Below, one piece after another: positions 5,524-6,346 of a DNA stretch of 6,346 nucleotides. The position numbers and the translations under genes were made by a program. Under the pieces are notes generated by a model that was given only the letters and a program-made list of their open reading frames with translations, had not been told where the DNA came from and made no database searches. The stretch's first letter is position 1. Every line of letters begins with the position of its first letter. Origin of the DNA: Parafilimonas sp. (GTDB taxonomy: Bacteria; Bacteroidota; Bacteroidia; Chitinophagales; Chitinophagaceae); assembly GCA_025927795.1 (NCBI GenBank), contig JAICKT010000260.1:1-6346 (forward strand). Direction: 5' to 3'.

Positions 5524-5976
5524 ATGTCAAAAAGTATTAATCACACAATCTTTTTTCCTAACAAGCCGGAAGTGGTTTGGAAATATCTTACCAATTCCGA
5601 ATTGATGGAATTATGGTTAATGAAAAATGATTTTAAACCAATCGTAGGTCGCGAATTTCAGTTCAGAACGAATCCTATACCCAAATTCAATTTTGATGGC
5701 ATAGTGTATTGCAAGGTGTTAGAAATTATTCCCAACAAAAAATTAGTGTATTCATGGAAGGGTGGTCCGGGCAATGGTGTAATGACCATGGATTCTATTG
5801 TAGTATGGACATTGCAGGAAAAAAATAATGGCACCGAATTAAACCTTAACCACAGCGGCGTTAAAGGTTTTGAAAAGTTACCAATATTTAATGCGATGTA
5901 CGAAGGCTGGCTGGAAAACATGCAAAAAATTTATGAACTTATAAATAAAACAAAATATGGCACAACCGTCGCTTGA
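5524..5976 (+). CDS. AHSA1/SRPBCC-family protein, partner of an ArsR repressor
   Basis: A 150-residue cytoplasmic protein with one SRPBCC (START-like, AHSA1/CalC type) domain over nearly its full length. Visible marks are the opening strand and helix HTIFFPNKPEVVWKYLTNSELMELW (residues 7-31), GREFQFR near 42-48, the central strands VLEIIPNKKLVYSWKGG at about 65-81, VVWTLQEKNNGTELNLNHSG at about 93-112, and a long C-terminal helix beginning near MYEGWLENMQKIYELI. This fold makes a deep hydrophobic cavity; family members bind small hydrophobic ligands or act in stress and resistance, and no specific ligand can be read here. It overlaps arsR by 20 bases, a pairing very common across bacteria that implies translational coupling. 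The ATG at 5524 follows the promoter by about 15 bases and is the only start that fits. Confidence 0.88.
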   Translation: MSKSINHTIFFPNKPEVVWKYLTNSELMELWLMKNDFKPIVGREFQFRTNPIPKFNFDGIVYCKVLEIIPNKKLVYSWKGGPGNGVMTMDSIVVWTLQEKNNGTELNLNHSGVKGFEKLPIFNAMYEGWLENMQKIYELINKTKYGTTVA

Positions 5977-6280
5977 TGCATTCCAGGTAATTGCAGATCC
6001 AAGCCGCAGGCAAATGCTGAAGCTGCTTTCAAAGAAAAGTTTAACTATAAATGCACTTGCAGAAAATTTTGACATGAGCAGACCTGCAGTTTCAAAACAT
6101 ATAAATATAATGGAGCGTGCCGGGTTTATTTCTATACAAGGCATAGGAAGGGAAAGACATTGCTTACTGAAACAAAACGGCTTTAATGAAGTGCAGGAAT
6201 GGATAAATTATTTCGATTCTTTCTGGGCATCCAAACTCAAAAAATTACAAATGTTATTAGATAAAAAATCACAATCATGA
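5957..6280 (+). CDS. ArsR-family winged-helix transcriptional repressor
   Basis: A 107-residue winged-helix DNA-binding protein. The N-terminal helix AFQVIADPSRRQMLKLL (8-24) is the hallmark of ArsR regulators paired with AHSA1 proteins. The helix-turn-helix follows, with recognition helix SRPAVSKHINIMERAG at 41-56, then the wing FISIQGIGRERHCLL at 57-71, and a C-terminal helix probably used for dimerisation. There is only one Cys (C69) and no CxC metal-binding motif, so it is not a classic arsenic or metal sensor; the signal may be a small molecule, possibly linked to the AHSA1 partner. It probably binds the two GTAACT-N4-AGTTAC dyads upstream of the operon and represses its own synthesis. 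The ATG at 5957 lies 20 bases inside the AHSA1 gene, with no in-frame alternative nearby. Confidence 0.92.
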   Translation: MAQPSLDAFQVIADPSRRQMLKLLSKKSLTINALAENFDMSRPAVSKHINIMERAGFISIQGIGRERHCLLKQNGFNEVQEWINYFDSFWASKLKKLQMLLDKKSQS

Positions 6281-6285
6281 AATGA

Positions 6286-6338
6286 GCCATAAAAATTTTC
6301 GAGCAATTTATATTAACAGTGATGAAAATTTTTATGGC
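6286..6338. repeat. 15-bp perfect inverted repeat after arsR
   Basis: GCCATAAAAATTTTC (6286-6300) is matched exactly by its reverse complement at 6324-6338 around a 23-nt spacer. It begins six bases after the arsR stop. Without a following T-run inside the window it cannot be called a terminator. Because the right arm overlaps a possible start codon (ATG at 6322-6324), it might instead be a leader hairpin or an operator for the next gene. Confidence 0.6.
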
Positions 6339-6346
6339 GAATTACA
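6322..6346 (+). CDS. Possible start of a downstream gene, cut by the window end
   Basis: An ATG at 6322, 41 bases after the arsR stop, opens a frame reading MKIFMANY to the window end, with a second in-frame ATG at 6334. Genes placed third after an AHSA1-ArsR pair are common, but eight residues cannot identify a family or prove coding. The start lies at the edge of the right arm of the inverted repeat. Confidence 0.25.

Noticed and set aside
5658..6144. Minus-strand frames (5658-5921 and 5878-6144) opposite the AHSA1-arsR operon
   Set aside because: Shadows of two conserved genes on the plus strand, with no promoter or homology signs.

Overview
The window looks like a piece of an AT-rich chromosome from a member of the Bacteroidota, most probably the Chitinophagaceae or a close relative. 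The signs are a Bacteroidota-type -7 promoter box (TAnnTTTG) at two sites, almost no Shine-Dalgarno sequences before the start codons, the fabF-rnc gene order, a MnmA with the Cys-Cys insert common in this phylum, a secreted DUF1080 (3-keto-disaccharide hydrolase) protein, and palindromic intergenic repeats. The family-level placement is inference.

Layout. 1-1879 (+): the 3' part of fabF (fatty acid elongation) overlaps the start of rnc (RNase III). A bidirectional terminator hairpin (1899-1942) separates this pair from the convergent gene mnmA (1962-3053, -), a tRNA 2-thiouridylase with its own promoter. 3054-3355 is gene-free but full of structure: the mnmA promoter, a 33-nt perfect palindrome, then two repeat modules here called X (3154-3243) and Y (about 3249-3316). 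3356-4114 (+): a secreted DUF1080-family protein. 4115-5073: about 960 bases without an intact gene, holding a second Y copy (4243-4335), an unidentified 3' gene remnant (4530-4778) and a second X copy (4861-4981). 5074-5307 (-): a small coiled-coil lipoprotein. 5475-6280 (+): a self-contained regulatory unit in which two identical-arm palindromes flank a -7 box, followed by an AHSA1/SRPBCC protein overlapping an ArsR-type repressor. The window ends in a 15-bp inverted repeat that overlaps a possible start of a further gene.

How it fits together. The left half is core housekeeping (lipid synthesis, RNA processing, tRNA modification). The right half is accessory. The AHSA1-ArsR pair is very probably autorepressed through the two palindromes. 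The most unusual content is non-coding. The X and Y modules each occur twice, in the same orientation. Each shows a base change on one arm of a stem matched by the complementary change on the other arm, which suggests that the folded form is what has been maintained. No complete new defence or mobile system is visible.
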